A stretch of 64,000 bases of DNA from Saccharicrinis sp963663905 (GTDB taxonomy: Bacteria; Bacteroidota; Bacteroidia; Bacteroidales; Marinilabiliaceae): assembly GCA_963663905.2 (NCBI GenBank), contig OY760657.1:4774001-4838000 (forward strand), given 5' to 3'. Below are positions 17,540 to 26,972 of this stretch, piece after piece. The notes below the pieces were generated by a model. The model did not search any database and had not been told where the DNA came from. It saw nothing but the letters and a program-made list of their open reading frames with translations. The position numbers and the translations under genes were made by a program. The first letter of the stretch is position 1. Every line of letters starts with the position of its first letter.

Positions 17540-18961
17540 CTACCTGATTAATTCCGTTCTGTTAGTATCCAGTTTTAAAAATATGAACAATAAAGTGGTA
17601 AATCCCCACAAAGAAGATCCTCCATAACTAAAAAATGGAAGCGGGATACCAATAACAGGAGCAAGCCCGATAGTCATTCCAATATTAATTGTAAAGTGAA
17701 AGAAGAATATTGATGCAACACAATATCCATATATACGACTAAACACCGAATGCTGTTTTTCAGCCAATATAATTAAGCGGATCATTAAAAATATAAAGAG
17801 TGCAACTACAATTGAAGTTCCCAAGAATCCCCACTCCTCACCAACAGTACAAAAAATGAAATCGGTACTTTGCTCAGGCACAAAATCAAACTTCGTTTGT
17901 GTACCATCTAAATAACCTTTTCCGAGTACACCCCCCGAACCAATTGCAATTTTTGACTGATTCACATTATAACCAGCACCTAAAGGATCGTCTTTAAATC
18001 CTAGCAACACATTAATTCTGTTTCGCTGATATTCTGAAAGAATTTGTTCAACAAAATAGTCTGTTGATATAGTAAAAGCTATACCTCCCCACATAAATAA
18101 TAATGCTGGCAAAATTGGTTTCAATCGTTTACTAATTCCCTTAATCCCAAGAAATACGGATATACATAATGCAGCAAATAAAGTAAATAAATCCCACTGA
18201 GATTCTTTTCCAATTATGCTAAAAACAACATAAGCTAAACCAAAACCTGCAAAGCCAACTAAAGAGGTATATCCTACAAGCCTAAGATTTACTTTAACAA
18301 TAAGAAATACGTAAATCCCTACTATAATCAGCCATAAAATAATAACGTTGGGATAAGCCAAAGTAAGTACTGACACAACGGCTCCAATAAGTCCAAAAAC
18401 AAGTATACTACCAGATAAGCCTTCGCGATATAGAGGCAACACAAATACAAAGAAAACCAAGGCACTTCCAGTATCATTCTGAAGTAAAATGCAAATAATA
18501 GGCGTCAACCAGATGAAAATTACTCTTAGAAAGTTTGACCGCTTTTTAAACGAAAAGTCGTACCTACTCATCAGTCGAGCCAGGGTTAAGGCTGTGGCAA
18601 CTTTTGCCAACTCTACAGGCTGAAAGCGTACCGGACCTAATTCAAACCACGATTTAGCTCCATTAATTTCTTTACCCAAAAAGATTACAGCAAATAACAG
18701 AAAGACTGAAAATCCATATAAAAAGTATGAAAATGCCACATAGAACTTACTATCTGTCATAAAAATCACCCAAATAATAGCCAATGACATTGAAATCCAT
18801 AACAATTGCTTTGCATACTCCTTACCTGTATCAAAAAAAACAGGATTATCAGGATTGTAGTTTGCTGCGTAAATGTTAAACCAACCAAAAGCAACTAACA
18901 AAAGGTAAGTAACTACAGTGATCCAATCAATTGACTTTATATAACTATTATTTTGAGGCAT
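17540..18961 (-). CDS. rodA: Rod-shape-determining peptidoglycan glycosyltransferase RodA
   Basis: This 473-residue polytopic SEDS protein polymerises lipid II into glycan strands during cell elongation with its partner PBP2. The FtsW/RodA/SpoVE signature is intact near the C-terminus (IPLPFFSYGGSSLWG), preceded by FVPEQSTDFIFCTVGEEWGF, typical of the large extracytoplasmic loop. It is about 100 residues longer than E. coli RodA, with extra hydrophobic segments in the middle (about residues 190-300), as in other Bacteroidota homologues. Its start overlaps the end of mrdA by 14 bases, so the two are translationally linked. It is the last gene of mreC-mreD-mrdA-rodA; I see no clear terminator after it. 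Confidence 0.95.
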   Translation of the reverse strand: MPQNNSYIKSIDWITVVTYLLLVAFGWFNIYAANYNPDNPVFFDTGKEYAKQLLWISMSLAIIWVIFMTDSKFYVAFSYFLYGFSVFLLFAVIFLGKEINGAKSWFELGPVRFQPVELAKVATALTLARLMSRYDFSFKKRSNFLRVIFIWLTPIICILLQNDTGSALVFFVFVLPLYREGLSGSILVFGLIGAVVSVLTLAYPNVIILWLIIVGIYVFLIVKVNLRLVGYTSLVGFAGFGLAYVVFSIIGKESQWDLFTLFAALCISVFLGIKGISKRLKPILPALLFMWGGIAFTISTDYFVEQILSEYQRNRINVLLGFKDDPLGAGYNVNQSKIAIGSGGVLGKGYLDGTQTKFDFVPEQSTDFIFCTVGEEWGFLGTSIVVALFIFLMIRLIILAEKQHSVFSRIYGYCVASIFFFHFTINIGMTIGLAPVIGIPLPFFSYGGSSLWGFTTLLFIFLKLDTNRTELIR

Positions 18962-20792
18962 GAATTAAATCTCCTTCTAACATTCTTTTTTCAATCCACT
19001 TTCTGGATGGATCAATTTCATTTTTCAAATATTTTTCAACCATCAAACTCGCTATTGGAGCAGCCCAGGTGGATCCAAATCCGCCATTCTCAACATACAC
19101 TGCAATTGCTATTTTAGGATTATCCTTTGGAGCAAAAGCTACAAATACAGAGTGATCTTCACCATGAGGGTTTTCAGCTGTACCTGTTTTACCACAAATA
19201 CGAATATCAGGAATACGAGCAATACCTGCAGTATTACCACTAGTTCCCCACACAGCCATTTCCATTCCTTCAATAACAGGCCTGAAATTAATAGTATCTA
19301 CACCTGTTTCATGAATCTTTTTAAATTTTGAAGGAATTGTATCATTTTCAATGTTCTTTATTATATGTGGAGTATAAAACTCACCCTTATTGCCAATTGT
19401 GGCAGCAAGATTCGCAATTTGCATTGGGGTGGCTAACAACTCGCCCTGTCCAATTGCCAAAGAAACAACAGTCAAAGAAGACCAGCTTTTATGATAAATC
19501 TTATCATAGGTGTTATGATTTGGAACAAAACCTCTCTTTTCATTCGCAAAGTCAACGCCGAGTTTATATCCAAAACCAAAATTTACCAGGTAATTTTTCC
19601 ATAATTCAAATCCATCCTGCACAGTTTCATTCTTAGGATTATCCAAGATTCTTCGAAAAACATTACAATAATATGCATTACATGAACCAGCAATAGAATG
19701 CACAAGATCTAAAGGACTAGGATGACTATGACAACCTAAATGAAAGCTACCTACAGAATATCCCATATAACATTCAAATTTAGATTCAGGAGTAATAATT
19801 CCTTCCTGCAATCCAATTAATGCATTTAAAGGTTTAAAGGTTGACCCTGGAGGATATAATGCCATAATAGGCCTGTTAAACAATGGCTTAAGTGAGTCAG
19901 TACTTAATTTTGTGAAATTACCGGCTCTTTGCTTACCTACAAATAAGGAAGGATCATACGTTGGAGCTGATATCATAGTTAAGATTTCTCCACTTTCAGG
20001 TTCAATAGCCACAATAGAACCAATTTTATTAGCCATCAATTGTTCACCGTATTGCTGAAGATCAATATCAATTGTAAGAGTAATATCTTTACCTGCCTCC
20101 GCCGGGATATCGAAGCGTCCATCACGAAATGATCCCTTTTCTCTGCCGTGAACATCTACTAAAACATATTTATACCCTTTTTTACCACGTAAAAACTGCT
20201 CGTATGTTGATTCAATACCATTAATTCCATGATAATCACCATTTATATAATAATCATCTTTCTTTATGGTACTTGGACCAACCTCTCCAATATAACCGAG
20301 AATATGTCCGGCATTTGGATATTCATATTTTCTTAAAGTCCTTCGCTGTACAAAGAAACCATCAAACTTATACAGTTTCTCCTGAAGATATCCATATTGT
20401 TCAGCGGATAATTGCTTATAAAACACAGAAGGCTTAATAGATGATATTTTACGATTACGTAGTTTTTGCCTCATCTCCTTAAACAAACCTTTAAGATCAT
20501 CTTTAGTAATATTTAATGCCTGACAAAAAGAAACCGTATCCATTTCCTTTAATTCTCTGGGCACCACCATTAAATCATAATTTGCCTGATTAGAAACAAC
20601 CAACTTACCATTTCTATCATAGACTAATCCACGTGCCGGATAATTAATAATTTCCCTACGTGTATTACTTTCTGCTGAGTATTTATACGATGGATCGTAA
20701 ACCTGAAGAATAAACAATTTCACAATGAAGGCAATACCTATGGAAATGTATATTAAGGCAACAACCAATGTTCTTCTATTCAAATTCTCCAC
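18948..20792 (-). CDS. mrdA: Penicillin-binding protein 2 (elongation-specific transpeptidase)
   Basis: This 614-residue protein has a single N-terminal membrane anchor (about 9-30), a pedestal/dimerisation domain (50-230) and a C-terminal transpeptidase domain. All three active-site motifs are present: SxxK as STFK (Ser317, Lys320), SxN as SCN (370-372) and KTG as KTGT (535-538). PBP2 crosslinks peptidoglycan made by RodA in the elongasome and is the target of amdinocillin in other bacteria. The start codon is GTG at 20792; no ATG is available before the transpeptidase region. It lies 11 bases after mreD and overlaps rodA. Confidence 0.95.
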   Translation of the reverse strand: MENLNRRTLVVALIYISIGIAFIVKLFILQVYDPSYKYSAESNTRREIINYPARGLVYDRNGKLVVSNQANYDLMVVPRELKEMDTVSFCQALNITKDDLKGLFKEMRQKLRNRKISSIKPSVFYKQLSAEQYGYLQEKLYKFDGFFVQRRTLRKYEYPNAGHILGYIGEVGPSTIKKDDYYINGDYHGINGIESTYEQFLRGKKGYKYVLVDVHGREKGSFRDGRFDIPAEAGKDITLTIDIDLQQYGEQLMANKIGSIVAIEPESGEILTMISAPTYDPSLFVGKQRAGNFTKLSTDSLKPLFNRPIMALYPPGSTFKPLNALIGLQEGIITPESKFECYMGYSVGSFHLGCHSHPSPLDLVHSIAGSCNAYYCNVFRRILDNPKNETVQDGFELWKNYLVNFGFGYKLGVDFANEKRGFVPNHNTYDKIYHKSWSSLTVVSLAIGQGELLATPMQIANLAATIGNKGEFYTPHIIKNIENDTIPSKFKKIHETGVDTINFRPVIEGMEMAVWGTSGNTAGIARIPDIRICGKTGTAENPHGEDHSVFVAFAPKDNPKIAIAVYVENGGFGSTWAAPIASLMVEKYLKNEIDPSRKWIEKRMLEGDLIHASK

Positions 20793-20803
20793 TTCTCTAA
20801 AGT

Positions 20804-21322
20804 TTAAATTCTACCTCGTTTTTGATAGTTGAACAAAAGGGTGATTCCCATTATAACTAAGGTAAACACCGAACTAAAAAGAGTTTTTCCCAATATTTCA
20901 AGGATATTTGAAAATGAAAATGACTCAATAATAAAATAGGTTAAATGATGAATTACAACTAAAACACCAGCATATTTAAAAAACCAGGGAAATCCATAAA
21001 AAGAAGGAGTTGGTATTGTTCCAACCTCATAACCATCTCTTGGAGAAATTCGCATTAAAACAAACCTGCGAAGATACGCCAATACTAATATTGCAGCCAT
21101 ATGCATTCCTGGTGTATTAGAAAACATATCTATACTTAAACCTAAAATAGAGGCTAATATTAACAACAACCAACCTGGTGTTTCAAAAGGTAAGGTTAAA
21201 ATAAACAATACGTATAAGTACGGATTTATATAACCCGAAAACTCAATTTTATTCAGGATAATAACCTGTAGAAATATAAAAAAGAAAAAATTGAAAATAT
21301 ATCTTGGTATTATACTAATCAT
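20804..21322 (-). CDS. mreD: Rod shape-determining protein MreD
   Basis: This 172-residue membrane protein has about five hydrophobic helices. MreD is poorly conserved in sequence; the call rests on length, hydropathy and position between mreC (4-base overlap of start and stop, ATGA type) and mrdA (11-base gap). MreD is part of the inner-membrane elongasome and balances MreC activity toward PBP2-RodA. The family-typical start (several helices with a conserved Asn-Pro-Tyr, here GYINPYLYVLF at about 30-40) supports it. Confidence 0.88.
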   Translation of the reverse strand: MISIIPRYIFNFFFFIFLQVIILNKIEFSGYINPYLYVLFILTLPFETPGWLLLILASILGLSIDMFSNTPGMHMAAILVLAYLRRFVLMRISPRDGYEVGTIPTPSFYGFPWFFKYAGVLVVIHHLTYFIIESFSFSNILEILGKTLFSSVFTLVIMGITLLFNYQKRGRI

Positions 21323-22146
21323 TGTTGACTCTCCTCCTCTAATTGTAATTGCTGATCCTGAAAAATATTTTCAACTACTTCAACATAATTCAGTTTTGCA
21401 AAATCAACACTTAATTTTACTTTAATTTTATAAAAGCTTTCCCCTACTGGATGTTCTACACTTTCAACAGTCCCAATCAATACACCTTCAGGAAAAGTAG
21501 AGGAATATCCGCTTGTTATAACCTGCTCTCCCAACTGAACGTTTGCATGTTCCGGAATTTCATCTAAAATAACATGGTGAACTGATTTATTATCCCAACT
21601 AACAGAACCAAAAAAATCAGATCCTTTTAATTTAGCGGATATTTTTAAACGAGGATTTAAGATAGATAAGGCTGTACTGTAATTATTAGAACATTTTATT
21701 ACAATACCTACAACACCCAATCCGGAAATAATACCCATATCAGGTTTAATCCCATCTAACTTTCCTTTATTTAATGTAATATAATTAAAATGCTTTCTAA
21801 TACTATTGTTAACTACTTTACAGGTACGATATTTATATTGTTTAGAAGTACTTGAATCACCAACAAGAGCAAAATAATCTTTAGCCTGAACAAAAGAAGT
21901 GGGTAATTGACTTCTTAAAAAAGCATTCTCCTCTGCTAATTCCTGATTTACCTTTTTAAGAACAAAGTATTGTTCAATATTGCTTACTGCGTCAAAAACT
22001 CCACCACTCATTTTTGATGATGAACTTAAGTAGACAGCTTTTTGATTTTGGTTATACGTAACAATTAATATAAAAGCAACTATTTCCAAAATGATAAACA
22101 AAAGTCCATTATGATGCTTAATTAAAAAATGTAAGAAATTCCTCAT
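21319..22146 (-). CDS. mreC: Rod shape-determining protein MreC
   Basis: This 275-residue bitopic protein has one N-terminal membrane helix (about 12-30), a coiled coil (55-85) and a periplasmic beta domain with family-typical stretches: VVNNSIRKHFNYITLNKG, the glycine-rich MGIISGLGVVGIV and a later GEQVITSGYSSTFPEGVLIG. MreC polymerises in the periplasm and activates PBP2-RodA. It is the first gene of the operon here. In many Bacteroidota mreB lies directly upstream of mreC, but upstream of this gene is the terminator of the RND pump gene, so mreB must be elsewhere. Confidence 0.93.
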   Translation of the reverse strand: MRNFLHFLIKHHNGLLFIILEIVAFILIVTYNQNQKAVYLSSSSKMSGGVFDAVSNIEQYFVLKKVNQELAEENAFLRSQLPTSFVQAKDYFALVGDSSTSKQYKYRTCKVVNNSIRKHFNYITLNKGKLDGIKPDMGIISGLGVVGIVIKCSNNYSTALSILNPRLKISAKLKGSDFFGSVSWDNKSVHHVILDEIPEHANVQLGEQVITSGYSSTFPEGVLIGTVESVEHPVGESFYKIKVKLSVDFAKLNYVEVVENIFQDQQLQLEEESQQ

Positions 22147-22301
22147 TAATATGTTGCGTTGTATTCTTCTTTAAATTGTATAATTCTCATTAATAGTATT
22201 ATAATTTACATATAGATATAAATTTAACAATACTTTTTTCTCGACACGGGTAAAGTTACTCTTTTAACATATAATTTTCGATACGATTATTCAATTAAAC
22301 A

Positions 22302-22332
22302 CAAAAAAAGAGGAAACAGAACATTTCCTCTT
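22302..22332 (-). terminator. Rho-independent terminator of the RND efflux operon
   Basis: AAGAGGAAA (22308-22316) pairs with TTTCCTCTT (22324-22332). On the minus strand the stem is followed by a run of seven T. It lies 31 bases after the pump gene's stop and upstream of mreC. Confidence 0.9.
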
Positions 22333-22363
22333 ATAATATTTTAGATTTCGATTCAACTAATAT

Positions 22364-25300
22364 TTACATTTTCCCCATTATATGCAACATTTTCTTTTTA
22401 GTTAAAACTGCAATTCGATACATTATGGGTACAATAATCAAAGTAAGGAAAGTTGCAAATGTTAATCCAAATATCACGGTCCACGACATAGGTGACCACA
22501 TTGCAGCCATATCTCCACCAAAGCTAATATGAGGTTCAAAACTGCTTAATAATCCCCAAAAATCAATATCAACACCAATAGCCATTGGCAATAATCCTAA
22601 AATAGTAGTTATAGCCGTAAGTAACACTGGGCGTAATCTTGTTTTTCCCGCCAATACAATACAATCCGTTGCCACATCAACCGGAAGAAATACCTTTTCT
22701 CCTAAGCCTAATTCTGCACGTTTCTGCGATTTTAATAATTCAATATAGTCAATTAATACAATGGCATTATTTACTACAACTCCAGCTAATGAAACAATTC
22801 CAATACCTGTCATTATTACAACAAAATCCATTTTAAAAGTGGCTAAACCTCCAAATACTCCAATTGTACTAAACAATACACTCGCAATAATAATAAAAGG
22901 TTTTACTATTGAATTGAATTGCGACACCAAAATGATTAATATTAAGACTATTGCAAGACCCAGGGCAAAAGATAAGAATGCCATGGACTCTGCTTGTTCT
23001 TCCTGTTCTCCTGTAAATTCATATTGATAACCGGTTGGAAGTTCAAAATCCTCAAGTACAGCCTTAATCTCATTATTAACATTATTAGCATTATATCCTT
23101 CAAGAACATTAGAGTACAAAGTAACAACCCTGTTTAAATCAATCCTTTTAACGGCATCATAAGTAGTAGCATAAGAAAAACTAGCCACTGCAGAAATTGG
23201 AATCTCCATTAACTTTCCCATATTATCTCTGAAGACTACCTTTTGATTCATTAAAGCGGGAATACTATTTCTGTATTCTTCTTTTAACCTAAGTTGTATT
23301 GGATACTTATCTTCGCCAATTTTATAATCTGACACTTCCTTTCCAAACAATGCTGTGCGAAGCGTGCTGGATACTTGTGCAGTTGACATTCCAAAACGCC
23401 GAACTCTTTCTCTATCAATAGAAACCAGCATTTCAGGCTTGTTTACATTAAGATCCATTTTTAAACCTTCAATACCTTCAATCTGTTCTCTTTCAATAAT
23501 ACTTTCAATGGTATCCGCCAAATAAACTAACTTATCAAATTCATAACCTGATATTTCAATATTAATAGGTTTACCGGTTGGGGGACCACCTTTATCTCTG
23601 TCAATTGTAAATATGGCTCCCGGATAATTATAAGTAAGACTATCGTTAAACATTTTCAGAATATCAGCTGTATGAAGTCCGTTTCTATCCTCATAATCTA
23701 CGAAGGAAACAGTAACCAAGCATTTATTATCTCTTGTTGAAAAATCAAGATCATCTTCTAAACGTGCACCGTCACCAACATTTGTAAGAACTGATTTAAC
23801 TTCATTTCTATACGGTTTAATCATTCTTATAATATCTTTTTCAAGATTCTTTGCAAACTTATCGGTTGCTGAAATATGAGTTCCTGCAGGTAATTCAACA
23901 AAAACATTTATAAAATTTGGATCTCCTGATGGGAAAAACACTGTGTTTGGAGATCGCATAAAATAAAAGGCAATAGTAAAAAACAATAACAAGACTGTTC
24001 CAATCAACAGATTTCTGGGACGTTTACCAGATAATGCAGCCGATAAAAATTTTACATAAAAGTTTTCCAACTTATCCAAGAAAGTGGTTTTAAACCAAAT
24101 CCCGATTTTTGCAAAAAATAAATAATTCATCAACGATACAAAGGCTGAAATAAACATTAAGCTACCCAGTATATTGGCTCCAATCAGATAAAACAAAGTA
24201 CCTAAAACTAAAAAAATAGCAATAATCCGAATTACCAGGTATTTATCAGGAATCTTATCCTCATCTGTATGTTTTATAAACATGGATGAAAAAACAGGAA
24301 TAATTACCAAGGCCACAAACAATGAAGATGTGAGTACTATAATTAAAGTAATAGGCAGGTATTTCATAAACTCTCCCATAACAGAATCCCAAAATACCAA
24401 CGGAAAGAAAGCTGCTAAAGTCGTCAATGTGGAAGCTATAATTGCGATAGCAATTTCACCAACAGCCCTTCGTGCTGCTTCGAGTGGTTTGTAACCTTTA
24501 TCAATAAAGCGATAAATATTTTCAACAACCACAATGGCGTTATCAACTAACATCCCCAAAGCTAGAATTAATCCGAATAAAACCATCATATTAATGGTAT
24601 ACCCAATAATTTGCAAAACCACAAATGATAAAAACATCGACATTGGAATAGCCAGTCCAACAAATAATGCGTTTCGAGTACCTAAAAAGAAAAACAACAC
24701 CAACACAACGAACAGCATACTCATAATCATACTATTCTCAAGACTATTTAACTGAGCCTTTACCATGTCTGATTGATCATTAGTAATTGTAATCTGTAAA
24801 GCCTCAGGGAATATATGTTGCTCTTTTACTTCCTTTAATATCTCATCAATTTGTTTTGTTGCATTTAAAAGGTTTTCACCTCCTTTTTTTACCACCTGCA
24901 AAGATACCACAGGTTTTTCATCCAGTCTTGTAATACTTGATGGCTCTTCATATCCATCAACAACTTCAGCTACATCATACAAGTATACTACCTTACCTTC
25001 TTCACTTTTTACTATGATATTTCTGATTTCATCCATAGAAGTAAATTCGCCAAGAGCTCGAATCGATCTTCTTGTATTTCCTAATCTGATTTCACCACTT
25101 GATATGCTAATATTTTCATAAGCTATGGCATTCTCAATATCATTAAAGCTTATTTTTCTTGCAGCCATTTTTAGCGGATCAGCATTAATCTTAATCTCTT
25201 TTTCATTAATACCCTGAATCTCCACCTTTGATATTTCTGGTAAAGTTTCAATTTGATCTTCTAATATTTCACCATACTTTTTTAGCTCATCTACACTATA

Positions 25301-25801
25301 ATCTCCTGATAAGTTAATATTTACGATAGGAAATTCAGAAGCATCAATATCCTGAACCACAGGATCTGCAGGTAGGTCGTCGGGTAAATCATCCATAGCA
25401 TTATCAACAGCATCTTTACAATCCTGCAATGCCACTTTATTATCAATACCACTATTAAACACTATTAAAATATATGACAATCCCTGAGATGAGGTAGACT
25501 TGATATCCTTAATTCCATTAATAGTTTCAATTTCCTTTTCAATCGGGCGAGTCACTAAATTCTCAATATCTAAAGGAGCATTACCAGGATATGGAGTCAT
25601 AATCATAATCCATGGCAACTCAACTTCAGGGAATAACTCCTTAGGTAAAGTATTATAAGATACCAATCCAAAAATTGCCAATGAAAAAGTCAGCAATAAA
25701 ACCGTAGTTTTATTTCGCAAGGCTAAACTTGTAAGTTTAAATTCTCTCACAACTTTATCCTTAAAGTTCTCATTATGTATATTTTGTTTTTCTTCTTGCA
25801 T
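22364..25801 (-). CDS. RND efflux transporter permease (AcrB/HAE family)
   Basis: This 1145-residue inner-membrane pump has the RND architecture: helix 1 near residue 30-50, a large porter loop, a block of helices (about 345-550) and a second loop and helix block. The proton-relay helix reads FGLILALGMLVDNAIVVVENI, with the Asp expected in TM4, and a matching GIVSLAGVVVNNAIVLIDY sits in the second half. It is longer than AcrB by about 100 residues, with an inserted hydrophobic stretch around 515-590. The substrate cannot be read from sequence. It lies 29 bases downstream of the adaptor gene and ends the operon at a strong terminator. Confidence 0.93.
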   Translation of the reverse strand: MQEEKQNIHNENFKDKVVREFKLTSLALRNKTTVLLLTFSLAIFGLVSYNTLPKELFPEVELPWIMIMTPYPGNAPLDIENLVTRPIEKEIETINGIKDIKSTSSQGLSYILIVFNSGIDNKVALQDCKDAVDNAMDDLPDDLPADPVVQDIDASEFPIVNINLSGDYSVDELKKYGEILEDQIETLPEISKVEIQGINEKEIKINADPLKMAARKISFNDIENAIAYENISISSGEIRLGNTRRSIRALGEFTSMDEIRNIIVKSEEGKVVYLYDVAEVVDGYEEPSSITRLDEKPVVSLQVVKKGGENLLNATKQIDEILKEVKEQHIFPEALQITITNDQSDMVKAQLNSLENSMIMSMLFVVLVLFFFLGTRNALFVGLAIPMSMFLSFVVLQIIGYTINMMVLFGLILALGMLVDNAIVVVENIYRFIDKGYKPLEAARRAVGEIAIAIIASTLTTLAAFFPLVFWDSVMGEFMKYLPITLIIVLTSSLFVALVIIPVFSSMFIKHTDEDKIPDKYLVIRIIAIFLVLGTLFYLIGANILGSLMFISAFVSLMNYLFFAKIGIWFKTTFLDKLENFYVKFLSAALSGKRPRNLLIGTVLLLFFTIAFYFMRSPNTVFFPSGDPNFINVFVELPAGTHISATDKFAKNLEKDIIRMIKPYRNEVKSVLTNVGDGARLEDDLDFSTRDNKCLVTVSFVDYEDRNGLHTADILKMFNDSLTYNYPGAIFTIDRDKGGPPTGKPINIEISGYEFDKLVYLADTIESIIEREQIEGIEGLKMDLNVNKPEMLVSIDRERVRRFGMSTAQVSSTLRTALFGKEVSDYKIGEDKYPIQLRLKEEYRNSIPALMNQKVVFRDNMGKLMEIPISAVASFSYATTYDAVKRIDLNRVVTLYSNVLEGYNANNVNNEIKAVLEDFELPTGYQYEFTGEQEEQAESMAFLSFALGLAIVLILIILVSQFNSIVKPFIIIASVLFSTIGVFGGLATFKMDFVVIMTGIGIVSLAGVVVNNAIVLIDYIELLKSQKRAELGLGEKVFLPVDVATDCIVLAGKTRLRPVLLTAITTILGLLPMAIGVDIDFWGLLSSFEPHISFGGDMAAMWSPMSWTVIFGLTFATFLTLIIVPIMYRIAVLTKKKMLHIMGKM

Positions 25802-25830
25802 TTCAATCTAAGTTAAATGGCTTTACCCGA

Positions 25831-26943
25831 TTATCTTAATTCAACCAATGAACCGTTTGACACTGTATTATAACCTTCCACAATAATTTGATCTCCTTCG
25901 CTTAAACCATTAAGTATTACTGTCTCATCCTGATAAGATCGTCCAGATTCCACATATACTTTTTTTGCTTCTTTATTTTGAACAATAAAAAGAAACTTAC
26001 CGGTTATGTCATTCTTGATTATAGATGAAGGAACAACCAATGCATTATCTGCCCTATAATCATTAATTTTTAATGAGGTCATCATATTGGGTTTCAAAAG
26101 CTCATCATTATTCTTAAGAACTACCTGAACATTAAAGGTTCTATTTTGAGGATGAATAATATTTCCGGTTCTTGAAACAGGCGCTTCAATAATTAAATCA
26201 GGATAAGTTGAAAAACTTAATTCAACAGTATCGCCTTTTGAAACATAAGGAACAAAAGCCTCTGAAACCTCAGCATTAACCTTCATCTGTTTTAAGCTCA
26301 CAAACTGAAGAATCACAGCACCCGGAGAAGATAGTTCTCCTTCTTTAGAGATAATATTATCAACAATTCCATCGAACGGAGCTCTTATATTATATAGTTC
26401 CAATTGGGATTTCTGCGTTTTAAGAGCACTCTCTAATGCTTCTTTACTTGTTTTGGCCTGTAAATATTCAATTTCAGAACCAATATTTTGATCCCACAAA
26501 CTTTTTTGTTTATTATAAACATCTGTAGCCAATTCTAAATTTGTCTCAATCTCTTTTATTGCGTTTGCAAGAGTGCTTGAGTTTAATGAAACTAATAATT
26601 TCCCTTTATTAACCCTTTCTCCTTCCTCAACATGAATTTTTCTAATTTGAGCAGGTACTTCAGGACTTATATTTGCGCTTTGAACCGCTTCAAGTAAACC
26701 ATTGGCCTGAATAAAATGCTTAAAAATCCGCTTATTGATAACCTGAACAACAACAGGCAATTTAAATTTGATACTATCACCCGACATCGCTTTCAGTTGA
26801 TTTTCCAAAGTCAAATTTTCCTTTTTCAGAGATTTTATTGTTTGTCTGTTCTCACTGATTTTTGATTTAATTTCATCTTTATCTGAAGAAGAACATCCAA
26901 TAACAAAAACAATGAATATGAAGGAGATAAATATTTTTTTCAT
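25831..26943 (-). CDS. RND efflux periplasmic adaptor (membrane-fusion protein), lipoprotein
   Basis: This 370-residue protein has a lipoprotein signal with Cys17 (FVIGC|SSS), a short coiled segment, then the lipoyl/hairpin domain (EVPAQIRKIHVEEGERVNKG at about 93-112 and the return strand YNIRAPFDGIVDNIISKEG), a beta-barrel domain and a C-terminal membrane-proximal domain ending in EGYNTVSNGSLVELR. It bridges the RND pump and the outer-membrane factor. It lies 29 bases from each neighbour in a single operon with the order factor, adaptor, pump. Confidence 0.92.
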   Translation of the reverse strand: MKKIFISFIFIVFVIGCSSSDKDEIKSKISENRQTIKSLKKENLTLENQLKAMSGDSIKFKLPVVVQVINKRIFKHFIQANGLLEAVQSANISPEVPAQIRKIHVEEGERVNKGKLLVSLNSSTLANAIKEIETNLELATDVYNKQKSLWDQNIGSEIEYLQAKTSKEALESALKTQKSQLELYNIRAPFDGIVDNIISKEGELSSPGAVILQFVSLKQMKVNAEVSEAFVPYVSKGDTVELSFSTYPDLIIEAPVSRTGNIIHPQNRTFNVQVVLKNNDELLKPNMMTSLKINDYRADNALVVPSSIIKNDITGKFLFIVQNKEAKKVYVESGRSYQDETVILNGLSEGDQIIVEGYNTVSNGSLVELR

Positions 26944-26972
26944 GGTAGTAGACTATTACAAAAAATTGTTAT

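Noticed and set aside
22639..23027. Plus-strand frames inside the RND pump gene
   Set aside because: They lie wholly within the well-supported pump gene on the other strand and are low-complexity (Ile/Thr/Asn-rich) shadows.
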